Positions 44,425 to 54,400 of a stretch of DNA of 64,000 nucleotides are shown here, in pieces (the first letter of the stretch is position 1; every line of letters starts with the position of its first letter). The position numbers and the translations under genes are program-made. Below the pieces are notes generated by a model. That model saw only the letters and a program-made list of their open reading frames with translations. It was not told where the DNA came from and did not search any database. This stretch comes from Jonesiaceae bacterium BS-20 (GTDB taxonomy: Bacteria > Actinomycetota > Actinomycetes > Actinomycetales > Cellulomonadaceae), in NCBI GenBank assembly GCA_039995105.1, contig CP146203.1:682001-746000 (forward strand), written 5' to 3'.

Positions 44425-44817
44425 GTGCGGTTAGTCGCAATGCTCGATGATCTAGAAGCGCGGACCAGCGCGCGTACCGGGCAACACAGCCCGGCACCAA
44501 CCCCACAAGCAACGTCGCCGGTGCCAGCTCAGGCAAGGCCGCTGACCAGTGAAGAGGGGACGCAATTCGATTCTCTGATCGCGGGGCTCATACCGTGCCG
44601 CAGTCAGGATCCAGAACTGTGGTTTGCGGAGCAGACCGCACAAATCGCCCAAGCCAAGGCACTGTGTGGCACCTGCCCAATCGCGGCCGCATGCCTCACC
44701 GGTGCCCTTGACCGGGCAGAGCCGTGGGGAGTTTGGGGCGGCGAAGTCCTCGTGGACGGGGCAATCGTGGCCCAAAAGCGAGGACGGGGACGCCCCCGGA
44801 AAACAGATGCGGCCTGA
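44425..44817 (+). CDS. whiB7: WhiB7 redox-sensing transcriptional activator
   Basis: 4Fe-4S regulator that induces intrinsic antibiotic resistance genes. Cys ligands lie in GLIPCRSQDPELWFAE and LCGTCPIAAACL (C-x2-C-x5-C); the sigma-binding EPWGVWGG follows; the C-terminal AT-hook RGRGRPRK is diagnostic of WhiB7. I chose GTG 44425 because GGAGG (44415-44419) lies 5 bases upstream, giving 130 aa. The longer frame from 44257 runs through the attenuator terminator and is unlikely. The N-terminal 60 residues are Ala/Pro/Gln-rich and longer than in mycobacteria. Autoregulated from the AT-rich promoter upstream. Confidence 0.92.
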   Translation: MRLVAMLDDLEARTSARTGQHSPAPTPQATSPVPAQARPLTSEEGTQFDSLIAGLIPCRSQDPELWFAEQTAQIAQAKALCGTCPIAAACLTGALDRAEPWGVWGGEVLVDGAIVAQKRGRGRPRKTDAA

Positions 44818-44853
44818 CATGACGCATCTGAACGTAAAGCAAACGCCCAATAC

Positions 44854-45927
44854 TCACGCGGCGCCGGCCGTAGCAGCCGGCGCCGCGTCGCCGTTTGTAC
44901 CCGGTAACTCAGAAAGACAAGAACATTCTGGGTGAGCCTGCCAGTCAAGCACCCGGGGGAGGGACCCAACGTTATCTACGATCACAAGAGATGTGGTTAG
45001 TGCTGGAACTAACCCGTCTAGATAAGCCAAGACCTGTCCGCCAATAATGCCACCGGCCACCTGGGCCCCCGCGGCGCTTTGAGCCGCAGGAAGTGCCAAA
45101 CCCTGTGATGATCGTGTCGCGATTCGCGCGCTGAACTGGACAAAGTCCGCACGATCACGGGCGGGAGTCTGTGCCAACACAACGCAGTTACCGCAACCCG
45201 TTTCACCGGGGATGACAAACGGGCCCACCGTAAGCTCCGTGGCCGCAGCGGTAGCTACTACATGAGCTATTCCCTGGGCCTGTAGACCTGCCGTGTAGAG
45301 CGGGTTGAGGATCTCTTCGAAACACACAATGACCACATCAACGGCTGTGTGCTGCGACAGCACAATGCATTGGGGCATTGTGCGTGCAAAGAACTCGCGT
45401 ACGGCCGTGGCTCGCGTAGGCGCAGTTTGAAACTCGGGTCCCTCATGTGCGAATTCGAGCCTATCCGGGGCCCGATCGTCATGAATAACGAAGTACCTTA
45501 CCCCCGCGGCCGCGAGTGTTTTGAGGGCTGAAATAGTCATACGAGAAACACCTTGGACAGCAACTACCGAGCTTGCTCGATGTTTCACAATTTTGTGGCC
45601 GTCCAAATTGCGGCAGGAAAGCGCTGCTGCCTCGGTGGTCATGAGCTGGCTCCATGCCTGGTCTGACCCGGTGGCTCTGCGTTGGGGTTGGGTCAGGCCC
45701 GCGGTGCGCAACGCGGCAGATAGTTTGGGGTAGGGGTTTGCAGTGGCTTTTGGTGTGGGCCCAATTACCGACGTGGGCGGCCCCTGGGGTGGTCCAACGA
45801 GGCTCAAAAGCCACGCGTGCTGATCGGGTTTTAGGTCCAGAAAACGTAAGGCCGGTTTGGCTCCGAGTCTTACTTCAATGGTGGTGGGATCGACGGGCAC
45901 CATGCGGGTTCCGGGAATGAGTTTCAT
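44854..45927 (-). CDS. ThiF/E1-like protein with degenerate nucleotide-binding loop
   Basis: A protein of about 357 aa resembling ThiF/MoeB/E1 adenylyltransferases. It keeps the Rossmann-like order, but where active enzymes have GxGxxG it reads VVAVQGVSRMTISAL, so ATP binding is doubtful. The structural zinc ligands are retained as CGNC (with GETGCGNCVV) and CSC in HPECSCLSEL. The N-terminal MKLIPGTRMV and the 100 residues after it match the lead domain of actinobacterial homologues. Start ATG 45927 is chosen by that resemblance; ATG 45939 and GTG 46008 are alternatives. Possible peptide-binding partner. Convergent with whiB7. Confidence 0.78.
   Translation of the reverse strand: MKLIPGTRMVPVDPTTIEVRLGAKPALRFLDLKPDQHAWLLSLVGPPQGPPTSVIGPTPKATANPYPKLSAALRTAGLTQPQRRATGSDQAWSQLMTTEAAALSCRNLDGHKIVKHRASSVVAVQGVSRMTISALKTLAAAGVRYFVIHDDRAPDRLEFAHEGPEFQTAPTRATAVREFFARTMPQCIVLSQHTAVDVVIVCFEEILNPLYTAGLQAQGIAHVVATAAATELTVGPFVIPGETGCGNCVVLAQTPARDRADFVQFSARIATRSSQGLALPAAQSAAGAQVAGGIIGGQVLAYLDGLVPALTTSLVIVDNVGSLPRVLDWQAHPECSCLSELPGTNGDAAPAATAGAA
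44858..44886. terminator. GC hairpin at converging ends of whiB7 and ThiF-like genes
   Basis: GCGGCGCCGGC (44858-44868) pairs with GCCGGCGCCGC (44876-44886). It lies inside the last codons of the ThiF-like gene (its Ala-rich C-terminus) and 41 bases past whiB7. Confidence 0.5.
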
Positions 45928-46026
45928 GCGTTCGAGCATTCCAGTTGCCGGCGGGCAATTGGAGTTTTCCACAGAAGTTATTGCACTGTAATGCGAAGAG
46001 TTGTCCACAAATTGGTGAGCCGACAG

Positions 46027-46032
46027 TATAAT
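46027..46032 (+). promoter_or_regulatory. TATAAT -10 for the YgjP-type gene
   Basis: A perfect TATAAT 39 bases before ATG 46071. TTGTCC (46001-46006) is 20 bases upstream, a longer spacer than usual, so the -35 is uncertain. Confidence 0.4.
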
Positions 46033-46070
46033 CGCTCACATTGCTAACAAATATTGGTTACTGTTGAGCC

Positions 46071-46643
46071 ATGCCCACCTCTAATGATGGAGCTGGTGAC
46101 CGCGTTGAGGTCCGCAGAAGCCGGCGCCGTAAATCCACCGTGAGTGCGTACCGGGACGGCAAAAAGACCGTTATCTCTATTCCGGCCAGATTCTCTCGAG
46201 CCCAAGAGCACGAGTGGGTTGCGAAAATGATAGGCAAACTGGAAGAGAAGGAACGGCGGCGTGCCCCTTCCGATGATGAGTTATTGACACGCGCGTTGGA
46301 TCTCAACCGCAAGTATCTGGGTGGGCGAGCCACCCCGGCATCGGTGCGTTGGGTAACCAACCAAGATCGCAGGTGGGGCTCGTGCACCATGCCGGACCGC
46401 ACCATCAGGATTTCCTCGCGGGTGCGGGGGCTACCCAGCTGGGTCTTGGATTACGTGCTGCTGCATGAGTTGAGCCATATTTTGGTCTCCGGACATGGAC
46501 CGGAATTTTGGGCGCTGGTAGATTCCTACCCGCGCACGGAACGGGCCCGGGGGTTCCTTGATGGCGTCGCGTTTGCCCAAGACCACCCCGACTATAACGA
46601 GGGTGATCCGCAGCCCCTAGCAGATGACTACTCTGCCCAGTAG
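46071..46643 (+). CDS. YgjP-type M48 metallopeptidase
   Basis: A 190-residue zinc peptidase of the YgjP/WLM group. The zinc motif HELSH sits in YVLLHELSHIL (about residue 136), preceded by WGSCTMPDRTIRIS and followed by the third ligand region HGPEFWALV. The basic N-terminus (VRRSRRRKSTVSAY) corresponds to the family's SARRKR lead. Substrate unknown. It diverges from the ThiF-like gene and converges with the DUF2342 gene. Length is slightly below the 220-250 of enterobacterial members. Confidence 0.92.
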   Translation: MPTSNDGAGDRVEVRRSRRRKSTVSAYRDGKKTVISIPARFSRAQEHEWVAKMIGKLEEKERRRAPSDDELLTRALDLNRKYLGGRATPASVRWVTNQDRRWGSCTMPDRTIRISSRVRGLPSWVLDYVLLHELSHILVSGHGPEFWALVDSYPRTERARGFLDGVAFAQDHPDYNEGDPQPLADDYSAQ

Positions 46644-46664
46644 AAGCTACGGATCACCTACACA

Positions 46665-48209
46665 TTAATTCCCTGAGTTGGTTTCCGGGGACTGTTCGGG
46701 GTCGTCACCATCGGTGCTCTGCTGATCGTCCGTTTCTTGGGCTGCTTCGGCTGCCTCCTGATCGGCAGACTCAAAGATCTGGGCGAGCACTGCATCAAGA
46801 TCAGACATTTCCGCGCTGGGTTCCTCACGCCGGGTAAAGAATCCGGTTGGATCATCTAAATCTTGAGCGGTTGGCAAGAGATCTGGGTGCTGCCAAACCT
46901 CATCACGCCCATCCGGCCCCTGTTTGGCTTGGATAGTTGCCCACAAGGCAGCAGCCTCGCGGGAGCGGCGCGGTCGCAGTTCGAGCCCAACCAGTGCGGA
47001 AAACGCCTGCTCCGCGGGACCACCGGCTGCCCGTCGGCGGCGCATCATTTCACCCAACGGAATACTGGCCGGCAGGTGCGCGATTGCTGCATTTGCAACG
47101 ACCTGATCAACCCAGCCCTCAATAAGTGCTAGGGCCGTTTCCAGCCGTGCCAATGTGGCTTTTTGTTCTTCGGTGGATTGAATTGAAAAGACTCCACCCG
47201 ACAGTGCCTCTTGCATTGCCTCGGTGTCGGTTGGATCGATCTGCGACATGGAACCTTCGAGGGCATCCATATCAATGCTGATCCCCCGAGCGTAGGAGGC
47301 AATGAGCGCCTCGATGTGAGACCTGAGCCAGGGCACATGGGCAAAAAGACGTGCGTGAGCTGCCTCGCGCAGGGCCAAGAACTGGAGGACCTCGGCCTCT
47401 TCAATTCCAAGGTCCGTTGAGAACTCGGCAATATTAGTAGGTACCAAAGCCGTTATGGGTGCCTTGGTCAGTGGGAAACCGAGGTCGGTTGTGCCAAAGA
47501 CTTCACGGGACAGGTTGCCTGCGGCAGCTCCGATTTGCATGCCAAATACGGCCGCACCGATATTGCGCATGAGGGTGGCCGGGTCAAACCCTTCCGCACC
47601 GCCCAAGGTGCCAGAAAATTGTGCCGGGAAGCCGGGGATTCCGGTTACTTCAAACGCAACCTCGTCGGAGTCTTGGTCCCCAAAACCAGGCGGCATGGAG
47701 TTTTTCAAGATCTCGGCGAGAGCCGCGCTGACGGACTTAGCCACCGGCTCAACCAGCTGCTCCCACTGGGGCAGGGTGGCTTCTACCCAAGATGAGCGAG
47801 TCATCGCGAGGGCTTTGCCACCGCTTGGGGGAAACGAGGTCGCCGCATCCAGCCATAACTCGGCAACGGAAAGCGCCTGCGTCACCTTACGCTCTTGAGC
47901 GTCAACCAGTGAGGGGTCTCCCTTGGCAACGGCTCCCTGACGGGCAACATCATGGGCCACACCGGCGTTAACGGCGCCGCCGGCCGTGTTTTTGAGCATG
48001 GCCTGCACCTGATCCATCAGCGGTTTTAGCGCGGCGGGATCAGTGGGCATTCCGGGAACAGCGAAGGTTGCGGGGTCCAGACCGCGGCTCTTCAACTCTG
48101 CGATCACTTCATCGGCAGAATCACCAAAGAACGACCGCATCATCTCCTCCCATTGTGAAGGATTGGACCCATCCGGCGTGCCAAAACTGTCTGGAGGGTT
48201 AGCGCTCAT
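46665..48209 (-). CDS. DUF2342 zinc-dependent metalloprotease-like protein
   Basis: 514 aa, actinobacterial family (Rv3195 in M. tuberculosis), with the motif LREAAHARLFAHVPWL (about residue 265) that takes the place of a zincin helix (E-A-A-H), and IGAAAGNLSREVFGTTDLG before it. The ends are disordered and acidic (DDQQSTDGDDPEQSPE). A peptidase role is assigned by fold and has little experimental basis. ATG 48209 fits the family start. The next gene rightward (an SDR) diverges. Confidence 0.9.
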   Translation of the reverse strand: MSANPPDSFGTPDGSNPSQWEEMMRSFFGDSADEVIAELKSRGLDPATFAVPGMPTDPAALKPLMDQVQAMLKNTAGGAVNAGVAHDVARQGAVAKGDPSLVDAQERKVTQALSVAELWLDAATSFPPSGGKALAMTRSSWVEATLPQWEQLVEPVAKSVSAALAEILKNSMPPGFGDQDSDEVAFEVTGIPGFPAQFSGTLGGAEGFDPATLMRNIGAAVFGMQIGAAAGNLSREVFGTTDLGFPLTKAPITALVPTNIAEFSTDLGIEEAEVLQFLALREAAHARLFAHVPWLRSHIEALIASYARGISIDMDALEGSMSQIDPTDTEAMQEALSGGVFSIQSTEEQKATLARLETALALIEGWVDQVVANAAIAHLPASIPLGEMMRRRRAAGGPAEQAFSALVGLELRPRRSREAAALWATIQAKQGPDGRDEVWQHPDLLPTAQDLDDPTGFFTRREEPSAEMSDLDAVLAQIFESADQEAAEAAQETDDQQSTDGDDPEQSPETNSGN

Positions 48210-48351
48210 AGAGTCTCCTGAAAAGAGGTGTGCGGTTTGCTGAGATATCTTCCACGGTAACCACTAATCTTAGCGTTAGAGCAGGAAACACGGTCACTAG
48301 GTCGCAGGTTCACTCAAAGCGCAGATGCCAAAGGTATGGAGGTCTAAAGCC

Positions 48352-49395
48352 ATGGCTGATAGCACGACCGAGAAGGTCGTTGTGGTGGGGGATTCCCCCG
48401 TGGCCCTTGCCATTAGGGCCCATACCGGTGCCCAACGCAGTTCGGAGCGCGCCAAGTCGTCCACCCGTTTCCAAGGTGTTTCAGCGCTGGTTGTTATAGC
48501 CCATGATGCGGACTTTGAACATTCCTTACAAACTAAGCAGTCTTTGCGCCGAGAAAACATTGCAGCTCGCGCCGAACGGGCAATTCTCGATGCCTTAATT
48601 GCGCGGGTATCACACGTCATTGTTGTCAGTTCCGCGATGGTTCACGGAGCGCGCCTCAGCCGGGAAATAATTACGGACTCCGCCGCGACCTGTGAGATCG
48701 TAGATGGTTTTGTGGGCGATATTGTTTACTTCGAATACTGTCTGCGGCGTGCTTTATTGAACGCCACGCAGGGTGCGGGTGGCCCGGAACTTACGTTTCT
48801 GCGAAGTGCGGCAATGGTTGGGCCAGGCATAGACACCTTGATCACCCGCCATTTTGAAGCGCCCAGGTTGCTGAGCCTGAAGGAGCAAAGCCGCGCTTGG
48901 CAATTTATTCACATCGATGATGTTGCCCGGGCCGTTGAGACGGTCATTGCTCACCGCCTCACCGGAACGTTGACCGTCGGCGCGGTTACCGGATTCGATG
49001 ATGAGGGAACTGAAACTGTTCCAGATGTTCTATCAGTGTCCCAGGTGTGTGCACTTGCCCGGATCCGCACGATCGAACTCAGTCAGACAACCGCGTTTGC
49101 CATGGCCGAGAGGTTGCACCAGTTTGGGGTCCTGCCGGCTCCTCCCATCGACATGGAGTACGCGGTCTATGACTGGACCGTCATGCCCGAGCGACTGCTC
49201 TCCGCAGGCTGGCGTCCACAATATTCGAGCTCGCAATGCGTTGCGGCACTGATGGAGCAGACTCGGGGAAAATTGGGAGTAGGTGGCCGCAGGGTAGCAA
49301 CGAGGGATGCCGCAGCGCTCGGCGCCGCCGGTGCGGCGGTTGCGGTCTTGGGTACGGCTGCCGCGTGGCGTCAGGTTCGCACTGGGCGCAAATAG
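48352..49395 (+). CDS. atypical NAD-dependent epimerase/dehydratase-like SDR
   Basis: About 347 residues of the extended-SDR/epimerase fold. A beta-strand VVVVGDSPVALAIRAHT opens the Rossmann domain but the GxxGxxG turn is degenerate (G-D-S-P-V-A). SSAMVHG provides the Ser, whereas the Tyr-x-x-x-Lys is seen only as YFEYCLRR. A FIHIDDVARAVETVI motif (split: FIHIDDVARA) and late YDWTV match epimerase C-halves. A C-terminal hydrophobic helix (AALGAAGAAVAVLGTAAAW) could anchor it. ATG 48352 has GGAGG 9 bases upstream. Catalysis is uncertain. The PDZ protease gene follows after 48 bases. Confidence 0.8.
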   Translation: MADSTTEKVVVVGDSPVALAIRAHTGAQRSSERAKSSTRFQGVSALVVIAHDADFEHSLQTKQSLRRENIAARAERAILDALIARVSHVIVVSSAMVHGARLSREIITDSAATCEIVDGFVGDIVYFEYCLRRALLNATQGAGGPELTFLRSAAMVGPGIDTLITRHFEAPRLLSLKEQSRAWQFIHIDDVARAVETVIAHRLTGTLTVGAVTGFDDEGTETVPDVLSVSQVCALARIRTIELSQTTAFAMAERLHQFGVLPAPPIDMEYAVYDWTVMPERLLSAGWRPQYSSSQCVAALMEQTRGKLGVGGRRVATRDAAALGAAGAAVAVLGTAAAWRQVRTGRK

Positions 49396-49443
49396 CGCGC
49401 GCCGTTCAGGTTTCCCACAGAAACTTGAGACACACTAGCCAAT

Positions 49444-50568
49444 GTGAATGAACTACCCTCCGCACCGCACAACTCCAATTCGTTTCCGGAAAGCGGGTCA
49501 GCCGCCCCCGCTGGGCGCGCCACACCAAGGGCGGTCACCCTTGGCATTTCCGTCATTGCTACCGGGCTGCTTCTAGCCGGCCTCATGGTTGTTCCGGCGC
49601 CCTACGCCATTAAGTCTCCGGGCCCTACCAAGGACACCCTAGGTGGCGTGAACTCCGAGCAACTCATCCAAATTAAGGGTGACGTTGAGAGCTTTCAATC
49701 CACGGGCCAGCTGCGTCTGACCACGGTTGGTGTAGCGGGTGGGCCAGGTTTCCCCGTGAACTTCGCACAGGTCATTGGCGGATGGATAGACCCGACTAAG
49801 GCCGTGTATCCGGTTGAGACCGTGTTCCCGCAACACTCGAGCAAAGAAGAGATTGCCCAGGAAAACGCTGCGGCAATGACCAGCTCACAAGAGAACGCCA
49901 CCTATGCCGCGTTGAGCGAGTTGGGGTATGACATACCCACAACGTTGAAGGTGCAAGGGACGCTCCCGGATTCCCCGGCTATCGACCTCGTGCAGTCCGG
50001 TGACATCATTACCGCGATCGACGGCGCCGAGATCCTCGACTTCGACGCGCTGTTAGCCCACCTCGACACAGTGGCGCCAAACACCACGATCGAACTCGGG
50101 ATCATCCGCGATGGCAACCCCGAAGTCGTTGAGTTTGCTACGGCCCCAAACACCCATGGGGAAGGCTCCCGCTTGGGGATTGCCTTGCAACTCGAGTTTG
50201 AATTCCCGGTCGATGTGGAAATCAAGATTGATAACATCGGCGGACCCAGCGCCGGCATGATCTTTGCGCTCGGCATCATGGACCGGCTGACCGAGCCGGA
50301 TGAGGCCAATGGCCAAATCATTGCCGGAACAGGAACGATGGACACCGGCGGAAACGTGGGACCCATCGGGGGCATCCGCCAGAAACTTCATGGCGCAAAA
50401 CGCGATGGTGCCAAGTACTTCTTGGCCCCCGAGTCAAATTGCGATGAGGTCGTTGGCAACGTACCCGAGGGCTTGCAAGTGGTAGCTGTTGAAACGCTTG
50501 AAAATGCGTGGGATGCGGTCATCGCAATCGGTGAGGGCACCGCCACGGACCTACCAACCTGCTCGTAG
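49444..50568 (+). CDS. membrane-anchored PDZ-Lon-like serine protease (YlbL family)
   Basis: 374 aa: a short cytosolic lead, one membrane helix (LGISVIATGLLLAGLMVV), an extracytoplasmic PDZ domain (about 165-225; VQSGDIITAIDGAEILDFD, shown in part) and a Lon-type S16 protease domain (about 235-365). The catalytic dyad is visible as Ser in GGPSAGM and Lys in GGIRQKLHGAKRDG. It likely cleaves membrane or secreted proteins. The start is GTG 49444. Rv3194c occupies the same place next to UPF0182 in mycobacteria. A 16-bp hairpin follows. Confidence 0.94.
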   Translation: MNELPSAPHNSNSFPESGSAAPAGRATPRAVTLGISVIATGLLLAGLMVVPAPYAIKSPGPTKDTLGGVNSEQLIQIKGDVESFQSTGQLRLTTVGVAGGPGFPVNFAQVIGGWIDPTKAVYPVETVFPQHSSKEEIAQENAAAMTSSQENATYAALSELGYDIPTTLKVQGTLPDSPAIDLVQSGDIITAIDGAEILDFDALLAHLDTVAPNTTIELGIIRDGNPEVVEFATAPNTHGEGSRLGIALQLEFEFPVDVEIKIDNIGGPSAGMIFALGIMDRLTEPDEANGQIIAGTGTMDTGGNVGPIGGIRQKLHGAKRDGAKYFLAPESNCDEVVGNVPEGLQVVAVETLENAWDAVIAIGEGTATDLPTCS

Positions 50569-50616
50569 TAGGACTGGCTAAATAAGCACTGCTCGAACTG
50601 ATATTGCGTAAATACA

Positions 50617-50653
50617 ACTGCCTGCCGCTAACACTTTGTTAGCGGCAGGCAGT
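50617..50653. terminator. 16-bp hairpin between PDZ-Lon protease and PPA1309 genes
   Basis: ACTGCCTGCCGCTAAC (50617-50632) pairs with GTTAGCGGCAGGCAGT (50638-50653) around ACTTT, followed by GTTGTTT. It serves the convergent genes. Confidence 0.85.
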
Positions 50654-50706
50654 GTTGTTTAGGGAGGGCAGGGGAGGAACGCTGGGGCTGGCTCCTGCCG
50701 AGCCGG

Positions 50707-51267
50707 TTACTCGAGTGTTGAGGTCACCGCGGCGATGAGTCCGGGGACCAGGTTCGGGCCGTGGGCAACGTCCGTGTCCGAATCGTTGTCGCGGGTGCGA
50801 ATAGCGCACCAGGTCTCTCCGCTGCGCATTACGCCGACCGCCATGCGCACGTCTTGGCGGTCGGGGTGGTTATTCACGTAGGTCAGCGCCGCGGTGGGAT
50901 CGCTTGGTAGCTCTTCCTCGGCGCTTGGCGGCAGGATGACACGTTCTGTCACTACCGCACAACCAACAACGGTCACAGGCCACTGAATTGATCCAAGGAG
51001 ATCCTCAAGTGACTCAGCCGCGGGTAGGTCTTCCTGCTCAACGGACGTGAGGTGTTCTGGATCAGCCAAGGCGATCTCAACTGTTTGGGCGGGCAGTTGC
51101 TGCGCCAAGTCTGGGTCTGCAGCCAAAGCTTCCTGGGTTGCGATCAACGCGAAAACTCGGATGGGCCCGTCCCAACCACCTGATGAAACATGGCGTTCGA
51201 TTTCAGAGACCGCATCAGCCAAGCTGCGTTGGCGAGTTGAAAGGTTCGATGCAATAGGACGTGTCAT
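50707..51267 (-). CDS. PPA1309 family protein
   Basis: A 186-residue actinobacterial conserved protein almost always next to the UPF0182 gene. Recognisable parts: IRVFALIATQEALAADPDLA, VEIALADPEHLTSVEQEDLP (each about residue 40-85), IQWPVTVVGCAVVTERVILPP (shown in part here: WPVTVVGCAVVTERV) and the late MRSGETWCAIR followed by LVPGLIAAV. It has no signal or membrane segment. Function unknown. It diverges from UPF0182 across 154 bases. Confidence 0.9.
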   Translation of the reverse strand: MTRPIASNLSTRQRSLADAVSEIERHVSSGGWDGPIRVFALIATQEALAADPDLAQQLPAQTVEIALADPEHLTSVEQEDLPAAESLEDLLGSIQWPVTVVGCAVVTERVILPPSAEEELPSDPTAALTYVNNHPDRQDVRMAVGVMRSGETWCAIRTRDNDSDTDVAHGPNLVPGLIAAVTSTLE

Positions 51268-51421
51268 GACTCAAGAATGACACGTTACCCATGCCGATTG
51301 CACGTTGGACCTCACTGTATCCTTGGGCAAAATGTGGGAACCTTAGGTAAGACCTAAGCGTTTACTAATTAGTCCGCTTAAGAAATGCACGTTTGAACGA
51401 CGAGAACGAGGAATATCCGCC

Positions 51422-54400
51422 GTGTCTTTTGCTGCACCACCGCGCAAACCTGCGCCTCAGGCGAGCTCCGGCCGCTCAGGGCCCAGCCCGATTGCTATTA
51501 CCGTGATTGCGGTTGCCGCAATCATTGGATTCGTTTTACTGGCCTCCCAATTTTGGACCGAGATCTTGTGGTTCCAACAGGTGGGTTACCAAGAGGTACT
51601 GTTCACCGAGTGGGGAACCAGGGCCGTACTATTTCTCGGTGCCTTCATCATCATGGGCGCCTTGATCTACGTAAACTTGTCAATCGCCTACAAGCAGCGA
51701 CCAATCTACGCCCCCTCCACACCGGAGCAGGCCACCCTCGATCAGTACCGTGAAGCTATTGAGCCACTGCGCAAGGTAGTCATGGTCGGTGGCCCAGCCG
51801 TGATCGGACTATTTGCGGGGCTCACCGCCCAGGCACAATGGGAAACCGCGCAGTTGTGGTTGAACCGGGTTGCCTTTGGCATGAAAGACCCCGAGTTTGG
51901 TCTGGATTACTCGTTCTACGTATTCACCCTGCCGGTACTGACCTTTGTCACAAACTTCTTGATGACCGCAATGGTGATGGCCGCAATTGGTGCGATCGCC
52001 ACCCACTACCTCTACGGGGGAGTGACTATTGGGGCGGGTGGACGTGGCAGCAGTGCCTCAAAGACCGCTCGCGTGCAACTTTCGGTTCTCTCCGCCGTCT
52101 TCCTAGTCCTGCTTGGTGCTAAGTACTGGTTGGACCGTTACGGCATGCTCCTCAAAGACGGCGAAAAGTTCGGTGGCGCAACCTACTCGGACATCAACGC
52201 CGTCATCCCGGCCAAGGGTATCCTTGCGGGAGTCGCAATTCTTGTAGCGCTGATGTTTGTGGTGACGGCGATCCGCGGCAACTGGCGACTCCCTGCAATC
52301 GGTGTGGGCCTCATGATCGTTTCCGCCGTTGTGGTTGGCGCCGTTTACCCGGCGATTGTGCAACGGTTCCAGGTGCTGCCAAACCAACAGCAGATGGAAG
52401 CCGAGTACATTCAACGCAATATTGATGCCACCCGGACCTCTTTTGGTTTGGATGACATTGACACACGCAACTATGACGCCAAAACCACCGCTGAGACCAA
52501 CGCTCTGCGTGATTACGCAGAAACCACGGCATCGATCAGGCTTTTGGACCCAACCATTGTTAGCCCCTCGTTTAGGCAACTGCAGCAAAACCGTGGCTAC
52601 TACAACTTCGCTTCAAACCTGGCAGTTGACCGCTACGATATTGATGGCGAGTCACGGGACACCGTGATTGCCGTCCGTGAGCTCGACTTGGAAGGTCTGG
52701 CCGACGCACAACGTAACTGGGTCAATGACCACACGGTCTACACGCACGGTTACGGTGTGGTTGCCGCCTACGGTAACCAGATTGGTGTCGAGGGCCGCCC
52801 AGCATTCTACGAGGGTGGTATTCCATCCGTGGGTGCGCTCACGGATAGCAGCAAGGACGGTTACGAGCCGCGGATTTACTTCAGTCCCAAGGCTCCGCTG
52901 TACTCGATCGTTGGAGCTCCTGAGGGAACCGAAGAGCGCGAGCTTGACTACCCAACCGATGAGGGCTCCGGCCAGGTCAATACGACGTTCCCAACCGATG
53001 AAATCTCGGTAGGACCTGAAGTTGGCAGCTTCTGGAACAAACTCCTGTTCGCGCTGAAGTTCCAAGCCGAGCAAATTGTGTTCTCCGAGCTGGTCAATGA
53101 CGAATCTCAGATCATCTACAACCGCGACCCGGCAGCCCGAGTTGCCAAGGTAGCGCCGTACTTAACGCTAGATAATCGTGTTTACCCGGCCGTTGTAGAT
53201 GGCCGTGTCAAGTGGATTGTTGACGGCTACACCACCACCAATAGCATTCCTTACTCAACCTCTGCGGCCCTTGATGAGGCAACCGCGACCGTTATTGGAA
53301 CCAACGCCGCAGGAGTTCAGGCTCTGCTGCCTCAACAGGTCAACTACATTCGCAACTCGGTAAAGGCGACGGTGGATGCCTACGACGGATCGATTAGTCT
53401 CTACGCCTGGGATACCGAAGATCCTGTTCTGCAAGCTTGGCAGAACATCTTCCCAACCTCCGTTAAGCCAATGTCAGAGATCAGTGGCGAGCTCATGAGC
53501 CACATTCGCTACCCGGAAGACATGTTTAAGGTTCAGCGCACCTTGCTGACCCGCTACCACGTCGATACTGCGGCGGAGTTCTTCTCCGGACAGGACTTCT
53601 GGCGTAACCCGGATGACCCAACCTCTGCCCGTGCCGAGGGTGCCGCAGCACTTGCGCAGCCGCCGTACTACCAGACGCTGCAGATGCCAGGCCAAGATAG
53701 CCCTGCGTTCTCGCTTTCCTCGTCATTCATTGCCGGTGGGTCCGGTGACCGTAACGTGCTGACCGGATATTTGGCGGTCAACGCTGAAGCAGGAAACGAA
53801 GCAGGCAAGCCGCATGAAGACTACGGTCAGTTGCGCCTTCTTGAACTGCCGCGTGGATCGACAATCCCGGGACCGGGTCAGGTTCAAAACAACTTTGACT
53901 CCGACTCTCAAATCGCAACGACCCTTGGTCTGCTGCGTAACAAGGCCACCGTGGTCAACGGAAACCTTCTAACGCTGCCCGTAGGTGGCGGACTGCTGTA
54001 TGTGCAGCCCGTCTATGTTCAGGCACAAAGTGGAACCCAGTTCCCACTGCTGCGTAAGGTCCTCGTTTCCTTCGGTGACGAAGTCCAGCTCGCTGACACG
54101 CTCGATGAAGCACTCGACCTCGTATTCGGTGGCGACTCCGGTGCAGAAGCCGGTGACGCCGAGGTGAAGGAAGACGACATTCCTATCACTGAGCCGCAGC
54201 CGGGCGATGTTCCTCCGGTCGAGCCGGGAGATCAGACTCCAACCCCGGAGCCGTCAAACGAGCCGACTACGGAACCAACCGATGCCCCAACGGCCCCTGG
54301 TGTTCAGATCAGCCTTGATCAGGCCCTCCAGGACGCCAAGAAGGCAATGCAGGACTCCGATGCCGCACTTAAGGCGGGAGACTTTGCTGCCTACGGTGAG

